The position numbers and the translations under genes were made by a program. The notes under the pieces were generated by a model. That model saw nothing but the letters and a program-made list of their open reading frames with translations. It was not told the origin of the DNA and ran no database searches. A stretch of DNA of 64,000 nt from Chitinophagaceae bacterium (lineage in GTDB: Bacteria > Bacteroidota > Bacteroidia > Chitinophagales > Chitinophagaceae): positions 124,001 through 188,000 of the forward strand of contig JADKAM010000004.1 in assembly GCA_016715365.1 (NCBI GenBank), read 5' to 3'. Positions 47,801-57,196 of the stretch are shown piece after piece; position 1 is the stretch's first letter, and each line of letters starts with the position of its first letter.

Positions 47801-50800
47801 TATAACCTACGCAGTTGGAGGAACAGGAACCGGTGGAAGTGTAAGTGGATTACCACCTGGAGTTACGGGTGTTTTTGCAGGAGGTGTCATTACTATTTCA
47901 GGTACACCTACCAGTACTGCGGGTAGTCCGTTTATTTATACAGTTACCACAACCGGCCCATGTGTAATACCAACCACTACCGGAACACTTACTGTAAACC
48001 CGGATGCGTCTATTGTACTTACTTCTGCCGGGCCAACCACATCGCAGGAGCTTTGTAGAAATTCTGCTATAACTGATATTACGTATGCCATTAGTGGTGG
48101 CGGTACCGGGGCAGGTGTTGTATTTACGCCTCCTTTACCAGGTGTAACGGGTGTTTATGCAGGAGGTGTGTTTACCATAAGTGGTACACCAACTGTGGCC
48201 GGTACATTTAATTATACTGTAACCACAACCGGAACCTGTGTACAAAACAGTTTATCTGGTACCATTCTGGTTAATCAATTACCAACTGCTGCTTTTACTT
48301 TTACTGCTCCCAGTTGCGAGACAAGGATAATAACTTATACCGATGCATCTACACCAAACAGCGGCCTTTTAAACAGCTGGACCTGGGATTTTGGAGACGG
48401 CCCTCCAACCAGTACACTGCAAAACCCGACACATGTATATGCAGCAGCAGGAACTTATAATGTAACCTTAACTGTTACTACAGATAAAGGTTGTACCAGC
48501 AATCCTATTGCCAATGTTCCGGTATCCATTGATAACCGTCCAGAGGCCGGCTTCATTATTCCTGAAGTTTGTTTAAGTGATACCTACGCACAATTTTTAG
48601 ATACCAGTAAACTTACCAATGCAGTTATTGACCGCTGGGACTGGAATTTTGGAGATCCGGGTTCGGGTCCGCTGAATGTATCTGCTTTACAAAATCCAAC
48701 ACATAGTTATTCGGCTGTTGGTACTTATAATGTGCGTTTAATTGTATGGAACTTTGCAAAAGGTTGCAGAGACACCATTACACAGGTATTACAGGTTAAT
48801 GGAAGTTTCCCGGTAGCAATTTTTTCTGTAAATAACCCAACAACACTTTGTGCAAATGATTCGGTAGCACTTGTAGAAGCTTCTACAGTTTTCCCCGGTA
48901 ATATAACCAAGGTTGAAATTTGGTTTGATAATGTAACAGCAGGCCCTCCGGGTCCTCCTGATATTTTAGATAATTTCCCGGTTACAGGTAAAGTTTACAG
49001 GCATCTGTATCCCAATTTTCAGGCACCTTTAACCAAAACATTCCAGATCAGGTACCGGGCATATTCGGGGGGTATTTGCTTAGATGACAGTATCAGGAAC
49101 ATTACTGTTAATGCAGCGCCATTGGTACAGTTTAATAATATGCCCAACAGCTGTTTAATGATACCGCCATTCCAGATAACACAGGCAAGCGAAATTGGCG
49201 GTGTGCCGGGTACAGGTACTTACAGCGGCCCGGGTGTTTCGCCAACAGGTATGTTTAATCCACAGGCTGCAGGTATTGGTACGCATACGATACTGTATAC
49301 ATTTACATCAACTGCTGCCGGTTGTGTTGATACCATGAGCAATACCATTACTGTATTGGATACGGCACATGCGGCATTTAGTTTTGTATTGCCCGCCTGT
49401 GAACAGACACCGGTTTCATTTACTGATCTGTCTACTGCACCGCCATCTGTGACTTTAACCAATACTGTTTGGGATTTTGGCGATGGTACGCCCATCGAAA
49501 ACCATGCACCGGGCAGCACTTTTACACATGTATTTGCTTTGCCTGGTACATACAATGTTACCATGCACAATGTATCTGCAGCAGGTTGCTTAAGTACAGA
49601 TACTGTTGCTTCAATAACAATAGATCCTAATCATGGCATTTCCTGGAATGCAGCCAGTGGTAATCAAAATCAATCTGTTTGTATAAATACACCTATCATA
49701 CCAATTGCGTACACGTTAAGTGGTGGTGCTTCAGGCGCTACTGTTACTGGTTTACCAACAGGCGTTACTTATGCAGTTGCAGGAAATACTTTAACCATCA
49801 GTGGCCTGCCAAGTCCGGCTGCCGGCGGACCATTATTCCCTTTCACTATTCAAACAACGGGTAATACCTGTGTGGTTGCCAATATTGCTGGTTCAATTGC
49901 TGTACAGCCGGACCATACCATTGCATTCAGTTCGGGCGATACAGCACAATCTGTTTGTGTTAATACAGCTATTGATCCAATAATTTATAATATTGGCGGA
50001 GGAGCTACCGGGGTTACCATTGGTAATCTGCCTCCGGGTGTAACTTATACTGTAACAGGTAATACTGTTACCATCAGCGGTACACCAACTACAACTGTGG
50101 GAGGCCCATTATTCAATTTCACCATTGCTACAACAGGTAATGCCTGCCTTGTTGCAAATACCATAGGAGAGATAAGAGTAAATCCATATCCGGTACCTGA
50201 TTTCATTTTTGACAAACCCGGTTACTGTATACCGAATGCCGTTGTTAAGCTTACCAATGCATCTACCATGCCCGACGGTAGTGGCATGACTTATGAATGG
50301 ATTTTAGGTGATGGTACTTTACCAAATCCAAGAAGCCTTGATGTTACCCATTGGTATGCTACCCAAGGGCCATTTAATGTAAATTTATCAGTAGCAAGTA
50401 TGGCAGTGCTTAATAATAATGTTATTGGTTGTACTACCAGTATCATTAAACCACTTACTACCATTCACCCGCAGCCGAAAGCCGATTTTGTTTTCAGCAA
50501 ACCAAGTGTTTGTATTGGCGATAATGTGGTGATAACTGATAATACCGATGGCAAGGATGGTATAGTTAACCAATGGCATTGGGATATGGGTGATGGCGGC
50601 ACCAGGCTGACAAACCCGGTTACCTATACCTACAGTGATACAATTACTTATACCATTACCATGTACTCGGTAAATACCCATGGTTGCAACAGTGATACCA
50701 TTAAAAAACCATTTACAGTTTATCCTTACCCGCATGTAAATGCAGGACCCGATAAGTTTGTACTGGAAGGTGGTTCTGTTGAACTGGAAAGTAAAACTTT

Positions 50801-51230
50801 TGCTAACGATCCAAGATATGTGTGGACACCAGACCTGTATCTTACTGATGCCAGGATTGCCAGGCCAAGGGTAATGAGTCCTAAAACTGATATGACATAC
50901 CGCTTAACCTTAACCGGAAGGGGAGGATGTACTGTAAGTGATGATGTGTTTGTGAAGCTGCTTAAATTTCCTGCAATACCCAATACATTTACACCAAATA
51001 ATGATGGTATAAATGATACATGGAGGATTGATTATTTAAATACCTATCCAAGCAACAGGGTGCAGGTATTTACCAGGAGCGGTAACCTGGTATTTGAATC
51101 AAGAGGATACAATACGCCATGGGATGGTACTTTAAAAGGTAAGCCATTGCCATTTGATACGTATTATTATATTATTGAACCAGGCAATGGCCGTGACCCG
51201 ATTACCGGTTACGTAACCATTCTAAAATAA
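44868..51230 (+). CDS. Giant modular surface adhesin, T9SS type B
   Basis: 2120 residues. Signal peptide (LTSFTAFGQ), then an IgGFc-binding-like domain of about 460 residues (SNKGKDFWTGYGYH, GIHITSDKPMVAYAH). A PKD module lies at about 585-680. Four related modules of about 75-90 residues follow (about 780-1140), each with DNQ-CIN, a GLPxGVTG turn and TISGTPT, resembling He_PIG/Ig-like modules. More PKD modules (WTWDFGDGPP, WDWNFGDPG) come next, and two further He_PIG-like modules at about 1585-1775. The C-terminus is CHU_C (IPNTFTPNNDGINDTW, WDGTLKGK). It resembles SprB-type adhesins in plan. The PorP/SprF gene 130 bases downstream is the probable partner for its export or anchoring. Confidence 0.93.
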   Translation: MRKTLLLAFVFLTSFTAFGQDFSNKGKDFWTGYGYHASMLGANGGSQQMVLYFATDQVTNITITIPSVGYTQNITTAAGNNVVTSAVIPKFGAQDSRLLIEGLSDRGIHITSDKPMVAYAHVYNGNCSGATILYPTNTLGREYYSVNYKNWSNNTNANCWFYVLATDTGTTTINITPAANTMGGWTAGNTYTVNLTQGQIYNVMGSLIVNTACGGNNQPPCTGVDLTGSKVVSVNNGSGCKKISLFSGSGRISITCNANHSSSDNYMVQAMPKNAWGKKYLTAPANGNQANNIYRVCVSNPAAVVKINGTVTALPLQNNFYYEIPSTNQPLLIEADSAIMVAQYFTSQGACGNGNPGDPEVIYLSSVEQNINKVLWNATPNFAINSHFYNVVIPNTGTALSSFRLDGNPVAGWVTHPQEPGYSYLRMAVGAGPRLIQSDSGFNAIAYGFANAESYGYNAGTNIKDLYQQIGVQTTYGIETTPSVCTNSPFKFKVSLPYIPDSMHWNFNGAAGMLPNNNTVYVDNTGNVAQDSTTVVNGKTLHWYSIPLQYTFTTVGTYPITITTFVPNGECGSQQDIDFDLGVSDPPVADFAWTPGGCVAEPFQFTETTPQFPKATYKFWWNFGDPASGPNNDTSNLRNPVHLFSAPGTYIVRYGSITTPGCLSDTVSHTVVVPDYPNATIAGNTTVCINTGTVPVTFTGTLGTAEYIFSYKINGGATLTTPPSTGGSYTINAPTNVAGPFIYSLVGVSNATPVGTPCTRVISGQSITVNITPDATVTLRPGDNDNQTVCINNPIINIRYDVGGSGTGGAVSGLPAGVTGTYAAGVITITGTPTAPGIFNYTVTTTGPCLTPQATGTITVTDNATIALTSAVGSDNQTLCINTPLLVNITYAVGGTGTGGSVTGLPAGVTGVFAGGVITISGTPTAPGVFNYTVLTTGPCVIPTAAGSITVTADGTLTLTSAVGTDNQSICINVPITNITYAVGGTGTGGSVSGLPPGVTGVFAGGVITISGTPTSTAGSPFIYTVTTTGPCVIPTTTGTLTVNPDASIVLTSAGPTTSQELCRNSAITDITYAISGGGTGAGVVFTPPLPGVTGVYAGGVFTISGTPTVAGTFNYTVTTTGTCVQNSLSGTILVNQLPTAAFTFTAPSCETRIITYTDASTPNSGLLNSWTWDFGDGPPTSTLQNPTHVYAAAGTYNVTLTVTTDKGCTSNPIANVPVSIDNRPEAGFIIPEVCLSDTYAQFLDTSKLTNAVIDRWDWNFGDPGSGPLNVSALQNPTHSYSAVGTYNVRLIVWNFAKGCRDTITQVLQVNGSFPVAIFSVNNPTTLCANDSVALVEASTVFPGNITKVEIWFDNVTAGPPGPPDILDNFPVTGKVYRHLYPNFQAPLTKTFQIRYRAYSGGICLDDSIRNITVNAAPLVQFNNMPNSCLMIPPFQITQASEIGGVPGTGTYSGPGVSPTGMFNPQAAGIGTHTILYTFTSTAAGCVDTMSNTITVLDTAHAAFSFVLPACEQTPVSFTDLSTAPPSVTLTNTVWDFGDGTPIENHAPGSTFTHVFALPGTYNVTMHNVSAAGCLSTDTVASITIDPNHGISWNAASGNQNQSVCINTPIIPIAYTLSGGASGATVTGLPTGVTYAVAGNTLTISGLPSPAAGGPLFPFTIQTTGNTCVVANIAGSIAVQPDHTIAFSSGDTAQSVCVNTAIDPIIYNIGGGATGVTIGNLPPGVTYTVTGNTVTISGTPTTTVGGPLFNFTIATTGNACLVANTIGEIRVNPYPVPDFIFDKPGYCIPNAVVKLTNASTMPDGSGMTYEWILGDGTLPNPRSLDVTHWYATQGPFNVNLSVASMAVLNNNVIGCTTSIIKPLTTIHPQPKADFVFSKPSVCIGDNVVITDNTDGKDGIVNQWHWDMGDGGTRLTNPVTYTYSDTITYTITMYSVNTHGCNSDTIKKPFTVYPYPHVNAGPDKFVLEGGSVELESKTFANDPRYVWTPDLYLTDARIARPRVMSPKTDMTYRLTLTGRGGCTVSDDVFVKLLKFPAIPNTFTPNNDGINDTWRIDYLNTYPSNRVQVFTRSGNLVFESRGYNTPWDGTLKGKPLPFDTYYYIIEPGNGRDPITGYVTILK

Positions 51231-51236
51231 AAGATC

Positions 51237-51278
51237 ATTTATAGCGATCCACCACAAGGCGGACCGCTATAAATTTTT
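51237..51278 (+). terminator. Intrinsic terminator after the adhesin gene
   Basis: ATTTATAGCG (51237-51246) pairs exactly with CGCTATAAAT (51265-51274), with a partly paired loop, followed by TTTT. It may reduce read-through into the PorP gene. Confidence 0.72.
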
Positions 51279-51360
51279 ACAGGCATCATTAACATTTGAT
51301 TCAATCAAAAAGATTGAACTTTATTTAACGGGATATTTACCCAGGTGAAAAATTGAAAGC

Positions 51361-52395
51361 ATGAAGAAAATTGTATTAATTGCTGTTGTTTGCTGTTTTA
51401 TTGGTAACACAGCCTTCAGTCAGGCCAAACCTTATTATACCCAGTATATTTTAAACAATTACATCCTCAATCCCGGTATTACCGGTATTGAAAATTATAC
51501 AGATGTAAAACTGAGTTACCGCAATCAATGGGCAGGTATTACAGGAGCTCCGGTAACCTCTTATTTTACGATTCATAAACCAATTGGTAAAAAAGATATG
51601 CGTACCAATGCTACTTCTTTCCAGGTACCGGGCGAACATCCCGGCGGGCCCAAGGCATGGGATGAATATGCAGTTTCTCCGGCTCACCATGGATTGGGAT
51701 TGCAGGTGGTAAATGATAAAGCGGGATATATAAGCCGTTGGTCGGCCGCAGTTTCCTATGCTTATCATATGCCATTATCAGTTAAAACCAGCCTTGCTGC
51801 GGGTTTAAATGTAGGGGTAAGCAGTGTAAGTTTAGACAGAAGCAAAATAGAGTGGGGCAACCTGGACCCCAATGATCCTGCCATTGGCTATAACAATGGT
51901 TCAATCAGTAAAATAAAGCCGGAAATCGGTGCCGGTATCTGGTTATATTCTGCAAGGTATTTCCTGGGTGTTTCTGTACTTAATATTATTCCGGGCAAAG
52001 CTAAATTTGTGAAGGATGCCAGTTACGGTGAAACCTTTACTCCTAACTTTTTTGCATCGGGCGGTTACCGGTTTGCTGTATCTGACGATATTTCTGTTTT
52101 ACCATCTGTAATGGTTCAATACTGGCAACCTCAACTTACTTCTTTGCATGCCAATGTAAAAATGCAATACCAGGATTTTTTATGGATCGGAGCCAGTTAC
52201 CGCCACGCTGACCTGGTGGGTGGGTACTCCGGAATGATTGGTGTGAATGTTTCCAATACCTTTAATGTCAGCTATGCATACGAACATGCCAGTTCATCGC
52301 GGCTGCAAACTTTTACAAAAGGGACTCATGAAATTGTACTTGGATTCTTAATTGGCAATAAATACGGAAGCAGTTGTCCCCGTAATTTATGGTAG
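51361..52395 (+). CDS. PorP/SprF family T9SS outer-membrane protein
   Basis: 344 residues with a signal peptide (CCFIGNTAFSQA). The start of the mature protein, YYTQYILNNYILNPGITGIENYTDVKLSYRNQWAGI, is the PorP/SprF signature, and the rest is a repeated beta-strand pattern as in an outer-membrane barrel, ending in the typical CPRNLW. SprF of Flavobacterium is needed for SprB secretion, and PorP-like proteins often follow large CHU_C proteins, as here. The stop codon is the first triplet of a heptamer array. Confidence 0.94.
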   Translation: MKKIVLIAVVCCFIGNTAFSQAKPYYTQYILNNYILNPGITGIENYTDVKLSYRNQWAGITGAPVTSYFTIHKPIGKKDMRTNATSFQVPGEHPGGPKAWDEYAVSPAHHGLGLQVVNDKAGYISRWSAAVSYAYHMPLSVKTSLAAGLNVGVSSVSLDRSKIEWGNLDPNDPAIGYNNGSISKIKPEIGAGIWLYSARYFLGVSVLNIIPGKAKFVKDASYGETFTPNFFASGGYRFAVSDDISVLPSVMVQYWQPQLTSLHANVKMQYQDFLWIGASYRHADLVGGYSGMIGVNVSNTFNVSYAYEHASSSRLQTFTKGTHEIVLGFLIGNKYGSSCPRNLW

Positions 52396-52566
52396 GAGTT
52401 AGGAGTTAGGAGTTAGGAGTTAGGAGTTAGGAGTTAGGAGTTAGGAGTTAGGAGTTAGGAGTTAGGAGTTAGGAGTTAGGAGTTAGGAGTTAGGAGTTAG
52501 GAGTTAGGAGTTAGGAGTTAGGAGTTAGGAGTTAGGAGTTAGGAGTTAGGAGTTAGGAGTTAGGAG
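52393..52566. repeat. 25-copy heptamer tandem repeat (TAGGAGT)
   Basis: 24 full and one partial copy of TAGGAGT, without any mismatch that I can see. It starts with the TAG stop of the PorP gene. Every frame meets a TAG within 21 bases, so changes of copy number cannot extend the protein. Perfect identity implies recent expansion or strong slippage. Confidence 0.95.
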
Positions 52567-52657
52567 AAATTTAAGGCAGATAAAGTTAGCTAACTCCCAT
52601 CAATCTAAAATCGCCAACCTGCCAGCCGGTAGGCATGTCTAAAATCTGCAATTGTAT

Positions 52658-54106
52658 TTATTGTTGGTCAGGATAAATTTTCTTCAGCTTTCTTTGTAAA
52701 GAATCAGTTTTACTGTTAAGCGAATCAAGCATTATTTCTTTAGAAATCATGATCAACTCGGGTTGCAGTATCCATTTGCCATCTTCAAAAATTAAGTTGT
52801 ACACTTTTATAGTAGCACCTGTAGATCCTTCTTCTTTAATGATGATTTGCCTGGCTGCATCATTTTCGGTGGCTGTAATGGGTTTGGCATAATTCAAATC
52901 AATTGGTGAGGCAGTTTCTGCAGCATCATTTTCAGGCATTGGTTCACAAGCAGGGGGAGGCTGAATAGTGCTTTTTTCCGGCATGATTACCGGCAGGGCA
53001 ATCTGATTAAAATCAGTTGACTGTTCAGTTTTTATATTTTCCGTAAAAACCGGTGTGCCGGCTTCTGTATTTGAAATAATGTAATTATCAGAAGGTAAAT
53101 AATGCATGCCTGCTGTAATTTGTTGCTGGCCTGCAGATGATGCAGATTGAAATAACACTGCTGTAGAAAGCATAAACAGCAAAACCAAACCAATAAGCGG
53201 TGCAACAATATTAAAACGCAGGGTTTGATTTAAAACCTTTTCGTTGGTGAAAAACTGAATACGCTGCAATAAATGTTTTTTACGGTTTACAGCAGCCAGT
53301 TGAAAAACCGGGGTCAGCTGTTTCATTCTTTCAGCAAGCAATAAAGTTTCGGCATACAGGGCAGGAGAATACTCAAATGATATCACATTCATATCGCAAT
53401 GCATCTCCCTCTCCAGTTTAATTTGTTTGCAAAGACCGGAAATAAAAGGATTGAAAAAGAAGATGGTTTCTGCAATTACCAAAAACCAGTTCAGCAGGTA
53501 ATCATGCGTGCGGATATGTGTTAACTCGTGCAGGATAAGGGTTTCGGCCTGTTTGGTGCTGATATGATTAACCAATGCTACGGGCAACAGTATGATTGGT
53601 TTAAAAAAACCAAAGGTTACCGGTGTTTGAACTGAATGGCTTAACCAAAGCTTTACTTTTCTTTTTATACCAAACTGGTAAGCTTTTAATTCGGTAAAAA
53701 GTTTCAGATCAACAGGGGGTTTTTGTAAACCCATTTTAAACTGGTGTTTAAAATGCAGCCAGCTGTAAATAGCTTTAACTAATTTACCTGCAATAATAAA
53801 CAGGTACAGGCTGAAGATCCATGGCGTAATTATTTTTAAGTTTTCGCTGCCAAATGCATCAGTAATGTTTTGAACAGCATTACTGAAAGTACCAACGCCT
53901 TTGCTGCTGAAAAAATAAACTGAAAATGTGAGAGAAAATAAGATCAGCTGTGCAGTAATGGCAGCATATAAAAAATTTCTTTTGGCAAGCGGGGCGCTGT
54001 TTTTATGCGTAAGTTTATCTACAATGGTATACAGTAACATCAGCAGCGCAGCCTGCCATAAGCTGTGCAGCATAGCCATACAAAAACTGTAGGTGAACTG
54101 TATCAT
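52658..54106 (-). CDS. BlaR1/MecR1-like M56 membrane metallopeptidase
   Basis: 482 residues. Four membrane helices in the first 310 residues surround the zinc peptidase site HELTHIRTHD (HExxH, about residue 190). The C-terminal 170 residues are extracytoplasmic, Pro/Glu-rich, and lack a penicillin-binding domain, so beta-lactam sensing as in BlaR1 is not supported. By analogy it would sense an envelope signal and cause cleavage of the BlaI-like repressor encoded 27 bases upstream in the same operon. Confidence 0.9.
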   Translation of the reverse strand: MIQFTYSFCMAMLHSLWQAALLMLLYTIVDKLTHKNSAPLAKRNFLYAAITAQLILFSLTFSVYFFSSKGVGTFSNAVQNITDAFGSENLKIITPWIFSLYLFIIAGKLVKAIYSWLHFKHQFKMGLQKPPVDLKLFTELKAYQFGIKRKVKLWLSHSVQTPVTFGFFKPIILLPVALVNHISTKQAETLILHELTHIRTHDYLLNWFLVIAETIFFFNPFISGLCKQIKLEREMHCDMNVISFEYSPALYAETLLLAERMKQLTPVFQLAAVNRKKHLLQRIQFFTNEKVLNQTLRFNIVAPLIGLVLLFMLSTAVLFQSASSAGQQQITAGMHYLPSDNYIISNTEAGTPVFTENIKTEQSTDFNQIALPVIMPEKSTIQPPPACEPMPENDAAETASPIDLNYAKPITATENDAARQIIIKEEGSTGATIKVYNLIFEDGKWILQPELIMISKEIMLDSLNSKTDSLQRKLKKIYPDQQ

Positions 54107-54133
54107 AAGCGTTTAAAAATTGAAGTTCAGTAT

Positions 54134-54520
54134 CTATTTATCTTTTTTCAGTTGATTGATCAGTTCCTGAATTTTTTCCAGTTCTTCACCACTGGCATCA
54201 TGGCCACCCAGGGCCTGCATTACCAGGTCGGATGAAGAACCTGCAAATAAAGTATTGATCATTTTATTCAGAAACTGTTGCTGTGTTTTTTCCCGGGTTA
54301 CCGCAGGTTGATAAATATGTGTTTTATTGCTGTCATCACGGGTTACCAGGCCTTTCTCAAACATGATCTGCATCAGTTTGAGGGTAGTGGTATAACCGGC
54401 TTCCTTGGTTTTCAGCAGCTCTTCATGTACGGTGCGTACAGTTGCTGCTTTTTCATTCCACAAAACCTGTAATATTTCCAGTTCACTTTCTGTAGGCTTA
54501 TTGCTCTTAATCAATGTCAT
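54134..54520 (-). CDS. BlaI/MecI/CopY-family repressor
   Basis: 128 residues. A winged helix starts TESELEILQVLWNEKAATVRTVHEEL, followed by GYTTTLKLMQIMFEKGLVTRD, the recognition helix and wing, then a dimerisation tail. BlaI-type repressors are released when cleaved by an M56 peptidase. The gene precedes the BlaR-like gene; no beta-lactamase gene is near, so the target is probably the operon itself or distant genes. Confidence 0.93.
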   Translation of the reverse strand: MTLIKSNKPTESELEILQVLWNEKAATVRTVHEELLKTKEAGYTTTLKLMQIMFEKGLVTRDDSNKTHIYQPAVTREKTQQQFLNKMINTLFAGSSSDLVMQALGGHDASGEELEKIQELINQLKKDK

Positions 54521-54612
54521 AGTACGAGTTTTTTTCGTAAGGCAAAGTACGAATTAATTTGTAAACAGCAAATCCGTTTATTTATTTTTTGAAACTGTTA
54601 ACAAATCATTGG

Positions 54613-54643
54613 CAAAAAAAGCCCCGCTGTAAACAGCAGGGCT
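54613..54643 (-). terminator. Intrinsic terminator of the pyrophosphatase gene
   Basis: On the minus strand AGCCCTGCTG pairs with CAGCGGGGCT (one U-G pair) around a short loop and is followed by seven T. It lies about 20 bases after the hppA stop. Confidence 0.85.
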
Positions 54644-54662
54644 CAGAATCTTTATTTTGAAT

Positions 54663-57089
54663 TTACTTCTGGGTATTCTTAATATTCAGATCTGCACCAC
54701 CCAAAGCATCGATCAATGTTTGGTATTTAGCAGTAACTTCTGCTGTTTGTTCTTTATCGTTCAAGATTAATTTGCCCTTGGTTAAAGTCAGCGTATAATT
54801 ATCTTTTTCAATTAATTTATCGGCAACCAAAGCATTGATAAGTGCATCAGTTGGAACTTTCAGCGCATTAGGATCCGCAGTTACTGTAATATTTGTTGTG
54901 TTTGAACTGTCGGTTTTAATGATAGAAATTTCTTTGGTCATTTCTTTTGTTTCATGCTTTGTTGCAGTGCCCCAGTTCATGGTAGCCAGGGTAGGAGCAA
55001 TTACCAAAGAAACGATGGACATCAGTTTAATAAGGATGTTCATAGAAGGTCCAGATGTATCTTTAAAGGGGTCACCTACTGTATCACCTGTAACAGAAGC
55101 CTTGTGTGGTTCCGATTTTTTGTAGAACATTTCGCCGTTGATCTCAACACCCGTTTCAAAAGATTTTTTAGCATTATCCCATGCACCACCGGCGTTGTTT
55201 TGAAACATTCCCATTAACACACCACTAACCGTTGCACCGGCTAAAAATCCACCCAACACTTCAGGACCAAAAGCAAAACCAATAATTAATGGAGATAATA
55301 AAGCGATTGCACCTGGCAACATCATTTTCTTAAGCGATGCTTCTGTAGATATAGCCACACATTTATCATACTCAGGTTTGCCTGTACCTTCCATAATACC
55401 CGGGATGGTACGGAACTGGCGACGAACTTCTTCCACCATGGCCATAGCCGCTTCTCCCACCGCACGAATGGCTAATGAAGAGAAAATGAAAGGAATCATA
55501 CCTCCTACAAATAAACCAGCTAACACCGGCGCTTTGTAAATGTCAATACCTTCAATACCGCTGATACCAACAAAGGCCGCAAACAAAGCCAGGGCTGTTA
55601 AAGCTGCAGAAGCAATGGCAAATCCTTTACCCGTTGCAGCAGTTGTATTACCAACCGCATCTAAAATATCTGTTTTTTCACGAACTTCTTTTGGTAACTC
55701 ACTCATTTCTGCAATACCACCGGCGTTATCGGCAATGGGTCCAAATGCATCAATGGCAAGTTGCATAGCAGTTGTAGCCATCATACCCGCTGCAGCAATG
55801 GCCACACCGTATAAACCAGCACACCAGAAACTCATATAAATACCTGAAGCCAAAACCAGGATTGGTAAGAATGTACTTTCCATACCCATGGCCAAACCAC
55901 CAATGATGTTGGTTGCATGGCCTGTACCTGACTGGCGAATAATACTTTTAACAGGACGTTTGCCCATGGCAGTGTAATATTCAGTGATCATGCTCATTAA
56001 TGTACCCACAATTAAACCAACCATGATGGCACCAAAAATACCATTCTTGGTGAACTCGTGTCCACGTAAAGTCATGGTATCGGGCATTAAATAATTTACC
56101 AGGAAGTAAGAGAAAATGGCTGTTAAAACAATGGAACCCCAGTTACCCATGTTTAAAGCATTCTGTACTTTTTGTGTGCTGAGTCCTGCGCTTTCACTGA
56201 TGCGTACAAACCAGGTGCCTACAATTGAAAATAAAATACCCATCGCTGCGATCAGCATTGGTAACAGGATAGGCGACATGCCACCGAAGTTATCAGTCAT
56301 GGCATTTGTTTCTCTGCCCAAAACCATCGTTGCCAAAACGGTTGCTACATAAGAACCAAAAAGATCGGCACCCATACCGGCAACATCACCCACATTATCA
56401 CCTACGTTATCTGCAATGGTTGCAGGGTTACGTGGATCATCTTCCGGAATTCCTGCTTCTACTTTACCAACCAGGTCGGCACCCACATCGGCAGCTTTGG
56501 TATAAATACCGCCACCCACACGTGCAAACAAGGCAATGGATTCGGCACCTAAACTGAAGCCGGTTAAAATTTCTATTGTTTTCTCCATTTCGTGACTGTC
56601 AACAGCCGCTTCGGGAGCAAAGATCATTTTTAAAACAATGAACAAACCTCCTAACCCCAATACTGCTAAACCGGCAACCCCCAGTCCCATTACACTACCA
56701 CCGGTAAAAGAAACTTTAAGTGCTTTTGATAAACTGGTACGTGCAGCCTGTGCAGTACGCACATTGGCTTTGGTAGCCACTTTCATACCAATAAATCCAG
56801 CTAAAGCACTGAAGAAAGCACCGATGATAAATGCAACGGCAATGCTCCAGTGACTGTTGGGATTACTATATCCCATAACACCCAGCAATAAAGCGCCGAT
56901 GATAACGAAATAGGTAAGAATTTTATACTCAGCTTTTAAAAATGCCATCGCACCTTCAGCAATATAGGTGCTGATCTCTTTCATGCGGTCGTTGCCGGCA
57001 TCCTGTTTGGATACCCATGCAAATTTTATAAAAGTGTAAAGCAGGCCTACAATGCCCATTGCCGGAATAACATAAATCAAATTGTTCAT
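54663..57089 (-). CDS. hppA: Membrane-bound ion-pumping pyrophosphatase with extra C-terminal domain
   Basis: 808 residues, about 15-16 membrane helices. Substrate motifs: [49 protein letters not shown] and [19 protein letters not shown]. It couples hydrolysis of pyrophosphate to transport of H+ or Na+. The alanine in [10 protein letters not shown] is typical of K+-dependent enzymes (K+-independent ones have lysine there). After the last helix an unusual hydrophilic tail of about 100 residues follows (705-808), containing [20 protein letters not shown] and [10 protein letters not shown], not part of the standard pump. Confidence 0.95.
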   Translation of the reverse strand: MNNLIYVIPAMGIVGLLYTFIKFAWVSKQDAGNDRMKEISTYIAEGAMAFLKAEYKILTYFVIIGALLLGVMGYSNPNSHWSIAVAFIIGAFFSALAGFIGMKVATKANVRTAQAARTSLSKALKVSFTGGSVMGLGVAGLAVLGLGGLFIVLKMIFAPEAAVDSHEMEKTIEILTGFSLGAESIALFARVGGGIYTKAADVGADLVGKVEAGIPEDDPRNPATIADNVGDNVGDVAGMGADLFGSYVATVLATMVLGRETNAMTDNFGGMSPILLPMLIAAMGILFSIVGTWFVRISESAGLSTQKVQNALNMGNWGSIVLTAIFSYFLVNYLMPDTMTLRGHEFTKNGIFGAIMVGLIVGTLMSMITEYYTAMGKRPVKSIIRQSGTGHATNIIGGLAMGMESTFLPILVLASGIYMSFWCAGLYGVAIAAAGMMATTAMQLAIDAFGPIADNAGGIAEMSELPKEVREKTDILDAVGNTTAATGKGFAIASAALTALALFAAFVGISGIEGIDIYKAPVLAGLFVGGMIPFIFSSLAIRAVGEAAMAMVEEVRRQFRTIPGIMEGTGKPEYDKCVAISTEASLKKMMLPGAIALLSPLIIGFAFGPEVLGGFLAGATVSGVLMGMFQNNAGGAWDNAKKSFETGVEINGEMFYKKSEPHKASVTGDTVGDPFKDTSGPSMNILIKLMSIVSLVIAPTLATMNWGTATKHETKEMTKEISIIKTDSSNTTNITVTADPNALKVPTDALINALVADKLIEKDNYTLTLTKGKLILNDKEQTAEVTAKYQTLIDALGGADLNIKNTQK

Positions 57090-57196
57090 AAGTAATATTT
57101 GTTCTGAATTTTGGACGGCAAAAATAGGGTAATTGGGTTAAAAACCGGCAGAATTGGTGGTTTAATTGCTATTGGAACCAGGTAGTTATGACAAGG

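Noticed and set aside
52393..52566. CRISPR array
   Set aside because: The units are 7 bases long and directly adjacent without spacers; it is a simple tandem repeat.
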